Shown piece after piece: positions 52,998-61,559 of a stretch of DNA of 64,000 nt. The stretch covers positions 1 to 64,000 of the forward strand of contig JAJJPK010000028.1 of NCBI GenBank assembly GCA_032907565.1. The letters run 5' to 3'. Made by a program: the position numbers and the translations under genes. Under the pieces are notes generated by a model. The model worked only from the letters and a program-made list of their open reading frames with translations, was not told the DNA's origin and did not search any database. The DNA is from ZC4RG29 sp032907565. Its GTDB lineage: Bacteria; Bacteroidota; Bacteroidia; Cytophagales; Cyclobacteriaceae. How positions within the stretch are numbered: position 1 is the first letter of the stretch; every line of letters starts with the position of its first letter.

Positions 52998-53630
52998 ATG
53001 CATGCGGAGACTTTACAGGACATTGCCATGATGCATTCGGATGCTCTGTTGCAGCGCGCGGCGCAGGGGGATCAGAACGCCCAGGGCAAACTCGTCCAGA
53101 TTTGGTATAAGCGCATCTACAATTTTGGTTTCAAGTTCTTCCTCGACCACGACCTGGCGATGGAAGTGTCACAAAAGACCTTCATTTCGATGTGCCGTAA
53201 CCTGCCATCGCTGCATGACCTGGGAAAATTCAAGGCGTGGCTGTACAAAATCGCGATGAACTATTGCCGCGAGGAGATTCGCAGAAAACAAAACACCCGC
53301 TCAACGCCGTTCGAGCGGGTCTGGAACGTGGAGGCTGAACAATCGCCGCGGTGGGAGATGTCCGGGAGCAGAAGCGACGATCCGGACCGCCAGTTTCAGC
53401 GCAATGAAGTGGCGGACATACTGCACGCCGCATTGATGGCCATCAATGAAGATCAGCGTGCGGTGGTCATCATGAAGGAGTATGAAGGACTAAAATTCAG
53501 AGAGATTGCCGAGGTGTTGAACATCTCGGAAAATACGGTAAAGTCCAGGATGTATTACGGACTTGAAAGCCTGAAACGAATACTGGAAAAGCAAAACATC
53601 AACAAAGACACTATAAACTATGAGCTTTAA
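52998..53630 (+). CDS. ECF-type RNA polymerase sigma factor
   Basis: A 210-residue sigma factor. Region 2 (about 20-90) has RIYNFGFKFFLDHDLAMEVSQKTFISMCRNLPSL and LGKFKAWLYKIAMNYCREEIRR; region 4 (about 145-200) has INEDQRAVVIMKEYEGLKFREIAEVLNISENTVKSRMYYGLESLK. It should drive its own operon and a small regulon when the membrane anti-sigma factor releases it. Start ATG 52998; ATGs at 53028 and 53031 are shorter options. The anti-sigma gene overlaps its end by 11 nt, a typical coupled pair. Confidence 0.93.
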   Translation: MHAETLQDIAMMHSDALLQRAAQGDQNAQGKLVQIWYKRIYNFGFKFFLDHDLAMEVSQKTFISMCRNLPSLHDLGKFKAWLYKIAMNYCREEIRRKQNTRSTPFERVWNVEAEQSPRWEMSGSRSDDPDRQFQRNEVADILHAALMAINEDQRAVVIMKEYEGLKFREIAEVLNISENTVKSRMYYGLESLKRILEKQNINKDTINYEL

Positions 53631-54447
53631 ACCTGACGAAGGCATGCTGATTGCCTACCTGTACGGGGAGCTCGAGGGGGCTGCCAGGGAGAAGGTGGAA
53701 GCCTTTCTGGCAAGCTCCGAAGAGGCCCGGCGTGAACTGGAGCAGCTGAAGGCAGTGCGCGATGTTATGGGATTGGTGCGCGACAAGGAAGTCATTGCCC
53801 CACCGCTGGTTATCGACAGCCGCACACGTCGCTTCAACTTCTCGTCGCCATTTGTGCGTACCGCCCTGGCCATCGCTGCCTCGCTTGTTCTTTTGATGGT
53901 GGCAGGCAAGCTGACCGGCGTGCAGATAACCGCGTCGGCAAATGAACTCAGACTTACTTTCGGACAACAACAGCCTGCTCCCAATGTACCATCCCTTGAT
54001 GTTGCGGACGTTAACGACATTATCGACGCGAAGCTCGCAAGCAATAACGAAGCGCTGCAGGCCGAGTGGAAAAAATCGCAGGAAGCGTTCACTGCAACGG
54101 TGCGCGAAAGCCTGTCGGAAAGCTCCTCGCGGATCGATCAGCTGGTAACGAAGGCCGCTTCAGCGTCTGAAAAGCAAATCAGTGCCTATGTGTCTACTCT
54201 GCAAGCGGAAAACCTGCAGATGATCAAAGATTACTATAAGATGACCTCGCAGGAACAGAAGGCACAACTCGAACAGTTGCTGGTCGACTTTGCAAAATAT
54301 CTACAGCAGCAACGGGAGGACGACCTCGTGATCCTGCAGGCGCGTTTGACCGATCTGCAGCAGAACACGGACATGTATCGGCAGGAGACGGAACAGATCC
54401 TGGCCAGCATCATTTCCAATGTATCTGTTCCTGTCATGAGAAACTAA
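53620..54447 (+). CDS. Membrane anti-sigma factor without zinc motif
   Basis: A 275-residue protein with an N-terminal anti-sigma helix bundle (LIAYLYGELEGAAREKVEAFLASSEEARREL, about 8-50), one transmembrane helix (about 79-97), and a periplasmic part that is largely coiled coil (about 125-265, rich in Gln/Glu/Ala). The N-terminal part follows the zinc anti-sigma layout, but the His-x3-Cys-x2-Cys zinc ligands are absent. The long coiled coil could sense an envelope signal or bind the secreted product of the next gene. It overlaps the sigma gene by 11 nt. Confidence 0.85.
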   Translation: MSFKPDEGMLIAYLYGELEGAAREKVEAFLASSEEARRELEQLKAVRDVMGLVRDKEVIAPPLVIDSRTRRFNFSSPFVRTALAIAASLVLLMVAGKLTGVQITASANELRLTFGQQQPAPNVPSLDVADVNDIIDAKLASNNEALQAEWKKSQEAFTATVRESLSESSSRIDQLVTKAASASEKQISAYVSTLQAENLQMIKDYYKMTSQEQKAQLEQLLVDFAKYLQQQREDDLVILQARLTDLQQNTDMYRQETEQILASIISNVSVPVMRN

Positions 54448-54469
54448 AAGCGAAAGACACGAAATAGCT

Positions 54470-55624
54470 ATGGCACGTACGCTAATCATCGCCCTTATGA
54501 TCCTGGTTTCGCTGGAGTCCTTTGGTCAAGGAGTCGACCAGGAGCGGATGACGCGCGACCTTCGTGTGGCTGAGAATGTGCTGGCAACACTCATTCAGCA
54601 AAAGATGGATGGCCAGCGTATGTTCTTTCCCCTCAGCGTCACCGGATCATACCAGCCGGGCGTGGGCGTCACCTTCTCCCTGCCCGCAGACTATACGACG
54701 CCGATCGCCCTGGGGCTTCCCGCACGGGGCTACTATGAAATCACGCTAGACAGACGCGTTCAGGGCGTGAGTGGCGGTGTCGTCCAGAGACAGCAGGTAC
54801 CCGTTGAGAAGGAAGGCGATGAATGGAAGCTTAAGGATCGCGAGCAACTCAATCTCGACAGCCTCCGTGACCTCTCAAACGAGCGGATCATCGCCGCAGC
54901 GCGGGAGTTCCTGGTCGACTACGGCTCATTGTTGAGTCAACTGCCTCCCGGGGAAAAAGTGGTGATTACAAACCGGGGCGACCATCCGCGTCAGTGGGTA
55001 GGTAGCCTCGTATCCGCCCCCAGTCGTATGCTCCTGTCCATCGAAGCAGCAACGGACGACGTTAACGCACTGCGCAATGCCCAGATCAGCCGCGACGAAT
55101 TTATCAAGCGGATCAAGGTCACGACTGCCGAAGTTACCGGCGAAGTGGAGCCCGACCTGGAACTCCTCTCCACGATCTTCAGCAGACTCTACCGTCAGGA
55201 TCTCGCCACCACGTTTTTTGTTGATGGTACAATCCCCTATGAGCGCATGAAGAATTTTGGCGTGGTGTATTACATGCGTGTGTTTTCCGCCAATCGTACA
55301 TTCAATAGTACGTATGACATGCCGACGGTCGGCTTGCAAAACATCGACCAGCAGGAACGCGACGCCAAAGTGAAAGAACTCTATCCCCGTTTCGAGAAGG
55401 AGCTCAAGGAAAACATCCTGGAGTACGGCCGAACGCTCAAGAGCCTTAAGGATGGGGAGCAGCTGGTTTTCAACGTGGCCCTTACGCAGTGCCACCAATG
55501 CCATATACCATCGACACTCGAGCTCTCCATCCAGGGGTCCGATCTAAAGGCCTACAATGAAGGCAGGACAGACCGGGAGACTGCGCTCTCAAAAATCATC
55601 TCAAAGCGGGGACCTGACCAGTAG
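54470..55624 (+). CDS. Secreted protein of unknown function with CxxCH motif
   Basis: A 384-residue protein with a signal peptide (ARTLIIALMILVSLESFGQ). The mature part has alternating beta strands and helices with no domain I recognise. Near the C-terminus it carries TQCHQCHIPSTLEL, in which C341-H-Q-C344-H345 is a CxxCH sequence that could bind heme c, or a metal through Cys and His. There is no other cytochrome feature. It follows the anti-sigma gene by 22 nt and is probably under the control of the ECF sigma factor, so it may be the sensor input or the effector of that system. Confidence 0.8.
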   Translation: MARTLIIALMILVSLESFGQGVDQERMTRDLRVAENVLATLIQQKMDGQRMFFPLSVTGSYQPGVGVTFSLPADYTTPIALGLPARGYYEITLDRRVQGVSGGVVQRQQVPVEKEGDEWKLKDREQLNLDSLRDLSNERIIAAAREFLVDYGSLLSQLPPGEKVVITNRGDHPRQWVGSLVSAPSRMLLSIEAATDDVNALRNAQISRDEFIKRIKVTTAEVTGEVEPDLELLSTIFSRLYRQDLATTFFVDGTIPYERMKNFGVVYYMRVFSANRTFNSTYDMPTVGLQNIDQQERDAKVKELYPRFEKELKENILEYGRTLKSLKDGEQLVFNVALTQCHQCHIPSTLELSIQGSDLKAYNEGRTDRETALSKIISKRGPDQ

Positions 55625-55712
55625 CCGTCGAAGCCATAGCGGGTCATGTTTCATCCCGGATAGGGCGATTGCTTACACCGTGGGGACTAAGATTATTCCA
55701 GTGGCTTCATGG

Positions 55713-55736
55713 TGGCCCGGGATTTGCCTACCTTTG
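55713..55736 (+). promoter_or_regulatory. Overlapping sigma-54-like and primary-sigma promoter motifs before the second export operon
   Basis: TGGCCCGGGATTTGC (55713-55727) keeps GG-N10-GC and the spacing of sigma-54 promoters, with one mismatch in TGGCAC. TACCTTTG (55729-55736) directly after it matches the TAnnTTTG -7 element exactly, without a good -33 TTTG. Either could drive the operon whose first ATG is 55857. The rest of the 232-bp spacer shows nothing clear. Confidence 0.4.
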
Positions 55737-55856
55737 TCCGGGGTTGGTGGAAACATTCTGTAATCGTCTCAAATCCCCCTTCGTTCCATTGCATACCCTG
55801 CATCGTTGATTACCCGTCTTGCAGATGGGTTGTGAGCGTGTAAAAACTTTGGTGTC

Positions 55857-57269
55857 ATGGGCAAGAAAAGAAACCTGATCATTCTCGCAGTCGCGGTAGT
55901 AGCGTTAGCGGCATTTTTTCTTTTGAGAGGAGGAGGGACCCAGGCCCATGTCGAAATTCTCACGAGCGTAAAGAGCGGACCCTTCAAAGTAGAAATTGAG
56001 ACCACGGGTGAGCTCGAAGCCCGTAATTCCGTGAAGATACAGGGACCAAGCGCCCTTCGCGACTTCAGAATCTTCAACGTGACGATCCAAAGTATCGTTG
56101 ATGAAGGAACCATAGTAAAAAAGGGCGACTGGGTCGCGTCGCTCGACCGTTCGGAATTTCAAAATCGATTCGACGAAAAGCAATTGGCTCTGGAGCGCGA
56201 ACAGGCAGAGTTTGTTCAGACGGAACTCGACACGACATTGCAGCTGCGACAGGCACGTGACGAACTTATCAACCTGAAGTACGCCGTAGAAGAAAAGCGG
56301 ATTATTCTCGAACAGTCGCAGTATGAACCCCCTGCAACCATCAAACAAGCGGAAATCAACCTCGCACGTGCGGAACGCGAGTACGCGCAGGCGCTTGAAA
56401 ACTATAAGATCAGACAGCGGCAGAACGCCGAACGCATGAAGGAACAGTACACCGAACTGCGGAAGGCCCAGAATGAGTTTGCCGCCATCCAACGCCTGGC
56501 GTCGTCCTTCACCATCCTGGCTCCGGAAGATGGTATGGTGATCTATACGAAGGGATGGGACAACAAACCCATCAAGGCGGGTTCCCAGATCAACACGTGG
56601 GATCCGACGGTCGCCACGCTTCCCGATCTCAGCCAAATGATGTCGAAGACGTTTGTGAACGAAGTGGACGTAAGAAAGGTCAAGATAGGACAACCGGTAG
56701 AGATTGGTCTGGACGCCTATCCGGACAAGAAACTTACCGGCGTTGTCACCCGTGTTGCCAACGTCGGTGAACAAAGACCCAACAGCGACGCCAAGGTGTT
56801 CCAGGTCGACATCGCTATCAACGGAACGGATCCCAGCTTGCGGCCGGCAATGACCACGTCGAACAAGATCGTGACGGCTATGATCGACAATGCGTTGTTC
56901 GTGCCCCTCGAATGTCTTCACAATCAGTTTGATTCCATTACGTACGTATACCTGCGCCAGGGACTTGAGACGCGGAAGAAAGAGGTTATGGTTGGGTTAA
57001 CGAACGCGAATGACGCGGTTATCCTGGCAGGTGTTTCTGAAGGCGACCGGGTTTACCTCTCCGTCCCGTCCGGCATGGACGACGATCCTATTGTCCTGCT
57101 TCCTGAGATGAACGGTAAGAGGAGGAAACCTGCCGGCGAAGAGCCCGAAATCCAGGCCCCCGATCTGCTTAACGGGGGAGTACAGCCCGCCCCGGACGAA
57201 CGCAGGGGCAGAATTCGTCGCCAGGGTGGAGCCCGTGCGGGTGTAGCACGATCCGATTCGACACCATGA
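55857..57269 (+). CDS. HlyD/MacA-like periplasmic adaptor (second export operon)
   Basis: A 470-residue membrane-fusion protein. One N-terminal helix (about 6-23), a first lipoyl half (TGELEARNSVKIQGPS, then IQSIVDEGTIVKKGDWVASLD), a long coiled-coil hairpin (about 95-215), second lipoyl half (SFTILAPEDGMVIYTKGW), beta-barrel region (TFVNEVDVRKVKIGQPVEIGLDAYP) and a charged, disordered C-terminal tail (about 420-470, Arg/Gly/Pro-rich) absent from the other adaptor. It links the following permease to TolC. Its stop overlaps the permease ATG (ATGA, 57266-57269). Confidence 0.92.
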   Translation: MGKKRNLIILAVAVVALAAFFLLRGGGTQAHVEILTSVKSGPFKVEIETTGELEARNSVKIQGPSALRDFRIFNVTIQSIVDEGTIVKKGDWVASLDRSEFQNRFDEKQLALEREQAEFVQTELDTTLQLRQARDELINLKYAVEEKRIILEQSQYEPPATIKQAEINLARAEREYAQALENYKIRQRQNAERMKEQYTELRKAQNEFAAIQRLASSFTILAPEDGMVIYTKGWDNKPIKAGSQINTWDPTVATLPDLSQMMSKTFVNEVDVRKVKIGQPVEIGLDAYPDKKLTGVVTRVANVGEQRPNSDAKVFQVDIAINGTDPSLRPAMTTSNKIVTAMIDNALFVPLECLHNQFDSITYVYLRQGLETRKKEVMVGLTNANDAVILAGVSEGDRVYLSVPSGMDDDPIVLLPEMNGKRRKPAGEEPEIQAPDLLNGGVQPAPDERRGRIRRQGGARAGVARSDSTP

Positions 57270-58624
57270 AGGAACGGTTGCTGGCAAACCTTTACATCGC
57301 CGTCGACGCCGTCTTCTCCAACAAGATGCGGTCCTTCCTGACGGCCCTCGGCATCATCTTCGGGGTGGCTGCCGTGATTGCCATGCTTGCCATAGGCAAT
57401 GGCGCTCAGCAGGAAATCCTTGAGCAGATACGACTCGTGGGCGTGAACAACAGCGTCATCAAGCCCATCATAGAACAGCGCGAGGAAAAGGTTGAAGAAG
57501 CCGGGCTGAAAGAGAAACGCAAGTTTTCGCCAGGTCTCACGCTGCGCGATGTGAACAGCATCCGCGCGAACATTCCCGTCGTCAGCAAGGTCAGTCCCGA
57601 GATCCTGCTGGAAACATTCATTATCAAGAGCGGCATCCGCCGCTCTGCCAAGCTCGTGGGTGTCGACCCGGTCTACTTCGAGATCTTTGATTTCACCCTG
57701 GCGGAAGGCAGGATGTTTCTCGAAGAAGAACTCATCAACGGCTCACCCGTGTGTATCATTGGCAATTCCATCAAAAGCAAGTTTTTTCCAACGGAGGATC
57801 CGCTGGGTAAGGCTATCAAGGTAGGTCCGCATTGGCTCACCATCGTAGGTGTTATGCGGGAACGCCTCGTGTCGCAGACCAGCATCAGCAAGCTGGGTAT
57901 TCGCGACTACAACATGGACGTCTATACGCCGTTGCAGACCATGCTGATAAGGTATGAGAACCGCGACCTCGTAACCCGTTCCCAACTCGCCACCAATACG
58001 AGCGGACAGTTCAGCCGGGGGCGTGCTGGTGTCCAGGAGACTCAACCTGAAGAGCCGACGACGCCAACAAATTATCACCAGCTCGACCGGCTTGTGCTAC
58101 AGGTTGCTGAGACGCCATACCTCCAGACCACGGCGGAAATCCTTTCCCGGTTGCTCGAGCGGCGACACTTCGGTGTCGTAGATTATGAAATCGAGATACC
58201 CGAACTCTTACTCAAACAGCAACAACGTACCAACGACATTTTTAATTATGTGCTCGGGGCTATCGCAGGCATATCCCTGCTCGTAGGGGGGATCGGCATC
58301 ATGAACATCATGCTGGCGTCGGTGCTTGAACGTATCAAGGAAATTGGCCTCAGGCTTTCCATAGGAGCAAAGAAGTCCGACATCACACAGCAATTCCTTT
58401 TCGAAGCCATGATGATCAGCGTTTCGGGGGGCATCATCGGTGTTATCCTGGGCGTAGGCCTGGCGTACCTCATTTCTTATGTCGCCGAAATTCCGACCGT
58501 CATCAGTTTTATGTCTGTTGTTTTATCCTTTGGTGTTGCTGCTACGGTGGGACTCATCTTTGGCATCGCCCCCGCCCGAAAAGCGGCCAGCCAGGATCCT
58601 ATTACCTCACTTCGTTATGAATAA
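57266..58624 (+). CDS. MacB-like ABC permease lacking an ATPase domain
   Basis: A 452-residue permease with a first helix (about 18-45; SNKMRSFLTALGIIFGVAAVIAMLAIG), a large periplasmic MacB_PCD domain (about 50-320) and three C-terminal helices with the FtsX signature LERIKEIGLRLSIGAKKSDI, ending in PARKAASQDPITSLRYE. E. coli MacB carries its ATPase in the same chain; here it does not, and the operon has no ATPase gene. It must borrow one from elsewhere. It overlaps the adaptor by 4 nt and the TolC gene by 8 nt. Confidence 0.92.
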   Translation: MKERLLANLYIAVDAVFSNKMRSFLTALGIIFGVAAVIAMLAIGNGAQQEILEQIRLVGVNNSVIKPIIEQREEKVEEAGLKEKRKFSPGLTLRDVNSIRANIPVVSKVSPEILLETFIIKSGIRRSAKLVGVDPVYFEIFDFTLAEGRMFLEEELINGSPVCIIGNSIKSKFFPTEDPLGKAIKVGPHWLTIVGVMRERLVSQTSISKLGIRDYNMDVYTPLQTMLIRYENRDLVTRSQLATNTSGQFSRGRAGVQETQPEEPTTPTNYHQLDRLVLQVAETPYLQTTAEILSRLLERRHFGVVDYEIEIPELLLKQQQRTNDIFNYVLGAIAGISLLVGGIGIMNIMLASVLERIKEIGLRLSIGAKKSDITQQFLFEAMMISVSGGIIGVILGVGLAYLISYVAEIPTVISFMSVVLSFGVAATVGLIFGIAPARKAASQDPITSLRYE

Positions 58625-60086
58625 AAAAGCGTGTTTTCTTGTTGTCGCCGGAGTTCTTTTGTCCGTGTGGCACGATAGTCGTGCGCAAGTGCGTCGGCTG
58701 ACATTGGATGATGTTGTTGCCATGGCCCGGGCGCAGTCGCCTCGGTCCAAACAAGCGGAGACGCGCAAAGAAAACCTGTATTGGACGTATCGCTATTATA
58801 AGTCCAACTACAATCCTCAACTGCGATTGAGCGGTAACTTCCCAAACTACAGCCAGGATTTTACGCCTGTTACGCAGCCCGACGGATCCATTGAATTTCG
58901 ATCGCGGCAGCAAACGAACTCTGCGTTGACGCTCGGTCTTCAGCAGCCCATTCCCTGGACGGGCGGTGTGATCTCCATGAACACGTCGGTATTTGTTGTT
59001 GACGATATCGAACGCGACGTAGTGAATTGGAGCGGTGTACCCATGAACATTCGCCTTGATCAGCCGCTCTTCTCCTTCAACCGGCTACGGTGGGACAGGA
59101 TGATCGAACCACTGCGCTATGAAGAGTCGCGGCGGGAATACGTCGAAGAAATGGAATTCATCGCGCGCGAGGCCGTCTCGCGATTCTTTGCGGTCATGAC
59201 TTCGCAGATCAACCTTCAAATCGCGGAATTCAACCTGGCCAACAACGACACGATTTACAAGATCGAACAAGGACGATACAACATCGGTACTACGTCGCAG
59301 GACAAACTGTTACAGGTGGAACTTCAACTGCTGCGCTCACGCCAGGATGTGGCACAGGCTAAACTCGACCAGGAAACGAACCGGCTGAGGTTACGGTCAT
59401 TTGTAGGAATGAACGATACAGAACAATTCGAGTTGGTGTTGCCGGAAGAAATCCCTCAATTTGAAATTTCACTCGAGGAGGCGCTCGAGCGTGCGCGGGC
59501 AAATCGTGCGGACTTCATCGCGTTCGAACGACGACGGCTGGAAGCGGAAAGCCAGGTGGCCAGTGCGAAGGGCGACCGGTTCGACGCTACCCTGACAGCC
59601 TCGTATGGTCTTAACAATTCCGGTTCCTACCTCTCCGACATCTACCACGATCCGCTGAGGCAGCAACGCTTTAACATCGGTTTCAACGTGCCGGTGCTCG
59701 ATTGGGGCAGGAACAAGGCGCGTTTGCGGACGGCCATTGCCAATAAGGAGTTTACGGATTACGTTATCGCGCAGGATGAGGTCAACTTCGAGCAGGAGAT
59801 CCTCACACAAGTGCGTCAATTTGAAATGTTGCGTCTGCAAATTGAGATCACAAAAAAGTCGGACGAAGTAGCTCAGGAACGATATAACGTTGCCCAGAAC
59901 CGCTATCTGATCGGAAGGATCGACATCACAAACCTCAATATTGCGTTGACGGAAAAGGACGATGCAAAGCGGAGCTACATCCTCGCGCTCCAATCGTTTT
60001 GGCAGGCGTACTATGACCTGCGGCGATTGACGTTATACGATTTCGCTACCGATACACCGCTGTATGTACGCGATGACGATGAATGA
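58617..60086 (+). CDS. TolC family outer membrane efflux channel
   Basis: A 489-residue protein with a signal peptide (ACFLVVAGVLLSVWHDSRAQ) followed by two tandem outer-membrane-efflux repeats with long helices: LTLDDVVAMARAQSPRSKQAETRKENLYW and SLEEALERARANRADFIAFERRRLEAESQVASAKGDRFDATLTASYGLNN; the conserved QDKLLQVELQLLRSRQDVAQAKLD and NIALTEKDDAKRSYILALQSFWQAYYDLRRLTLYDF are in place. It forms the outer-membrane exit duct. Start ATG 58617 fits the signal peptide. It ends 5 nt before the convergent purB stop. Confidence 0.93.
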   Translation: MNKKACFLVVAGVLLSVWHDSRAQVRRLTLDDVVAMARAQSPRSKQAETRKENLYWTYRYYKSNYNPQLRLSGNFPNYSQDFTPVTQPDGSIEFRSRQQTNSALTLGLQQPIPWTGGVISMNTSVFVVDDIERDVVNWSGVPMNIRLDQPLFSFNRLRWDRMIEPLRYEESRREYVEEMEFIAREAVSRFFAVMTSQINLQIAEFNLANNDTIYKIEQGRYNIGTTSQDKLLQVELQLLRSRQDVAQAKLDQETNRLRLRSFVGMNDTEQFELVLPEEIPQFEISLEEALERARANRADFIAFERRRLEAESQVASAKGDRFDATLTASYGLNNSGSYLSDIYHDPLRQQRFNIGFNVPVLDWGRNKARLRTAIANKEFTDYVIAQDEVNFEQEILTQVRQFEMLRLQIEITKKSDEVAQERYNVAQNRYLIGRIDITNLNIALTEKDDAKRSYILALQSFWQAYYDLRRLTLYDFATDTPLYVRDDDE

Positions 60087-60091
60087 GTTTT

Positions 60092-61429
60092 TCAGACGCC
60101 GGTATAGTTGAAAGGCGTAATCTGTTTTAACCGCGCCTTCAGGCCGGGCTTAATGTCGAGCGTGTCGATGAAGTCGTGGATAGTTTCCCGCGTTATCTTG
60201 TCGTGGGTTCGCGTCAACGCCTTTAGTGTCTCATAAGGATTTTCAAAACCCTCCTTTCGTAAGATAGTCTGGATGGCTTCTGCAATGACCACCCAGTTGT
60301 CGTCAAGATCCTGGCGGATCTTTTCCTCATTGATTTCCAGTTTGCGAATACCGCGTTCCAGCGATTTGAAGGCGATGATGCTGTGCGCTACGGGAACGCC
60401 AATGTTTCGCAATACGGTGGAGTCGGTCAGGTCACGTTGCAATCGTGAAACCGGCAGCTTTGACGACATGAAATCGAAGACGGCGTTGGCAAAGCCGAGA
60501 TTTCCCTCGGCGTTTTCAAAATCGATGGGATTTACCTTGTGCGGCATCGCGGAGGAGCCCACTTCCCCGTCGGCGATCTTCATCCGGAAATAATTCATAG
60601 AAATGTAATGCCATATATCCCGGCTGAAGTCGATGAAGATCGTGTTGATGCGTTTGAGGTTGTCGAACAGGGCAGCGAGGTTGTCGTAATGTTCGATCTG
60701 CGTCGTTGGAATGCTCCGACTCAATCCCAGGTGCTTGCAGAATTCGTCCGCGAACTTGTTCCAGTCGACATCAGGGTAAGCCACGTGATGGGCGTTGAAA
60801 TTTCCCGTGGCTCCTCCGAACTTTGCAGAAAACGGAATTGTTTTCAGCAGGTTCATTTGTTTTTCCAGCCGGGAAACAAATACCATAAGCTCCTTGCCCA
60901 TTCGGGTAGGAGAGGCCGGTTGCCCGTGCGTGTATGCCAGCATCGGGACATTTTGCCATTGTTTCGACATCTGGCTGATGCTCCTGATGAGGCTCGTGAG
61001 CTGGGGTTGATATTCCCGCTGCATAAAGTCGCGCATCAGCAAGGGAATGGCCGTGTTGTTGATGTCCTGCGAGGTAAGCCCGAAGTGGATGTATTCCCGG
61101 AAGGGTTCGAGCAACGGATCGTCGAAGCGTTTCTTTATGAAATACTCGACGGCCTTTACGTCGTGGTTCGTTTGCGCCTCGATGTGCTTTACCTCTTCGG
61201 CGTCGGTTTCCGAGAACTCCTTGTACGTACGCCGCAATTCGTTGAGCTTGTGCACAGGGAAGTCCATCATCTCGGGAATAACCGCCGAAAGGGCTATCAG
61301 GTATTCGATCTCGATCTGAATCCGGTAACGGATCAGTCCGTACTCGGAAAAGTACTGTGACAAAGACTCGACCGACCGGAAGTATCGACCATCGATGGGA
61401 GAAATTGCAGTTAAGGGTGTCAGCGGCAC
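60092..61429 (-). CDS. purB: Adenylosuccinate lyase
   Basis: A 445-residue fumarase/aspartase superfamily enzyme of purine synthesis that cleaves SAICAR and adenylosuccinate. It begins LTAISPIDGRYFRSVESLSQYFSEYGLIRYR and has the family signature loop GSSAMPHKVNPIDFENAEGN containing the catalytic Ser; the general acid His lies in LTSQDINNTA / HGQPASPT regions. Length is normal for the long PurB form. It is divergent from the reductase gene (130 bp apart) and convergent with tolC. Confidence 0.96.
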   Translation of the reverse strand: MPLTPLTAISPIDGRYFRSVESLSQYFSEYGLIRYRIQIEIEYLIALSAVIPEMMDFPVHKLNELRRTYKEFSETDAEEVKHIEAQTNHDVKAVEYFIKKRFDDPLLEPFREYIHFGLTSQDINNTAIPLLMRDFMQREYQPQLTSLIRSISQMSKQWQNVPMLAYTHGQPASPTRMGKELMVFVSRLEKQMNLLKTIPFSAKFGGATGNFNAHHVAYPDVDWNKFADEFCKHLGLSRSIPTTQIEHYDNLAALFDNLKRINTIFIDFSRDIWHYISMNYFRMKIADGEVGSSAMPHKVNPIDFENAEGNLGFANAVFDFMSSKLPVSRLQRDLTDSTVLRNIGVPVAHSIIAFKSLERGIRKLEINEEKIRQDLDDNWVVIAEAIQTILRKEGFENPYETLKALTRTHDKITRETIHDFIDTLDIKPGLKARLKQITPFNYTGV

Positions 61430-61494
61430 AGTTCCTGGAAATTTACGGCGCTAAATTAAGGAAATTACCGTATGGCCGGAAAATTGAAAGATTG

Positions 61495-61502
61495 TACTTT
61501 TG
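61495..61502 (+). promoter_or_regulatory. -7 promoter element upstream of the reductase gene
   Basis: TACTTTTG matches TAnnTTTG exactly and lies 57 nt before ATG 61560. No TTTG is found 17-23 nt upstream, so only half of the promoter is supported. Confidence 0.4.
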
Positions 61503-61559
61503 TGCGGCCTTTCGGGCAACACAACGCTTGTGCCCTGTGTTATAAAGGTACGTTCTATC

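Noticed and set aside
52832..53029. Longer methyltransferase N-terminus (start at 53029)
   Set aside because: It would run across the exact -7 element at 52842-52849 and into the sigma-factor leader, and the added residues show no family features.
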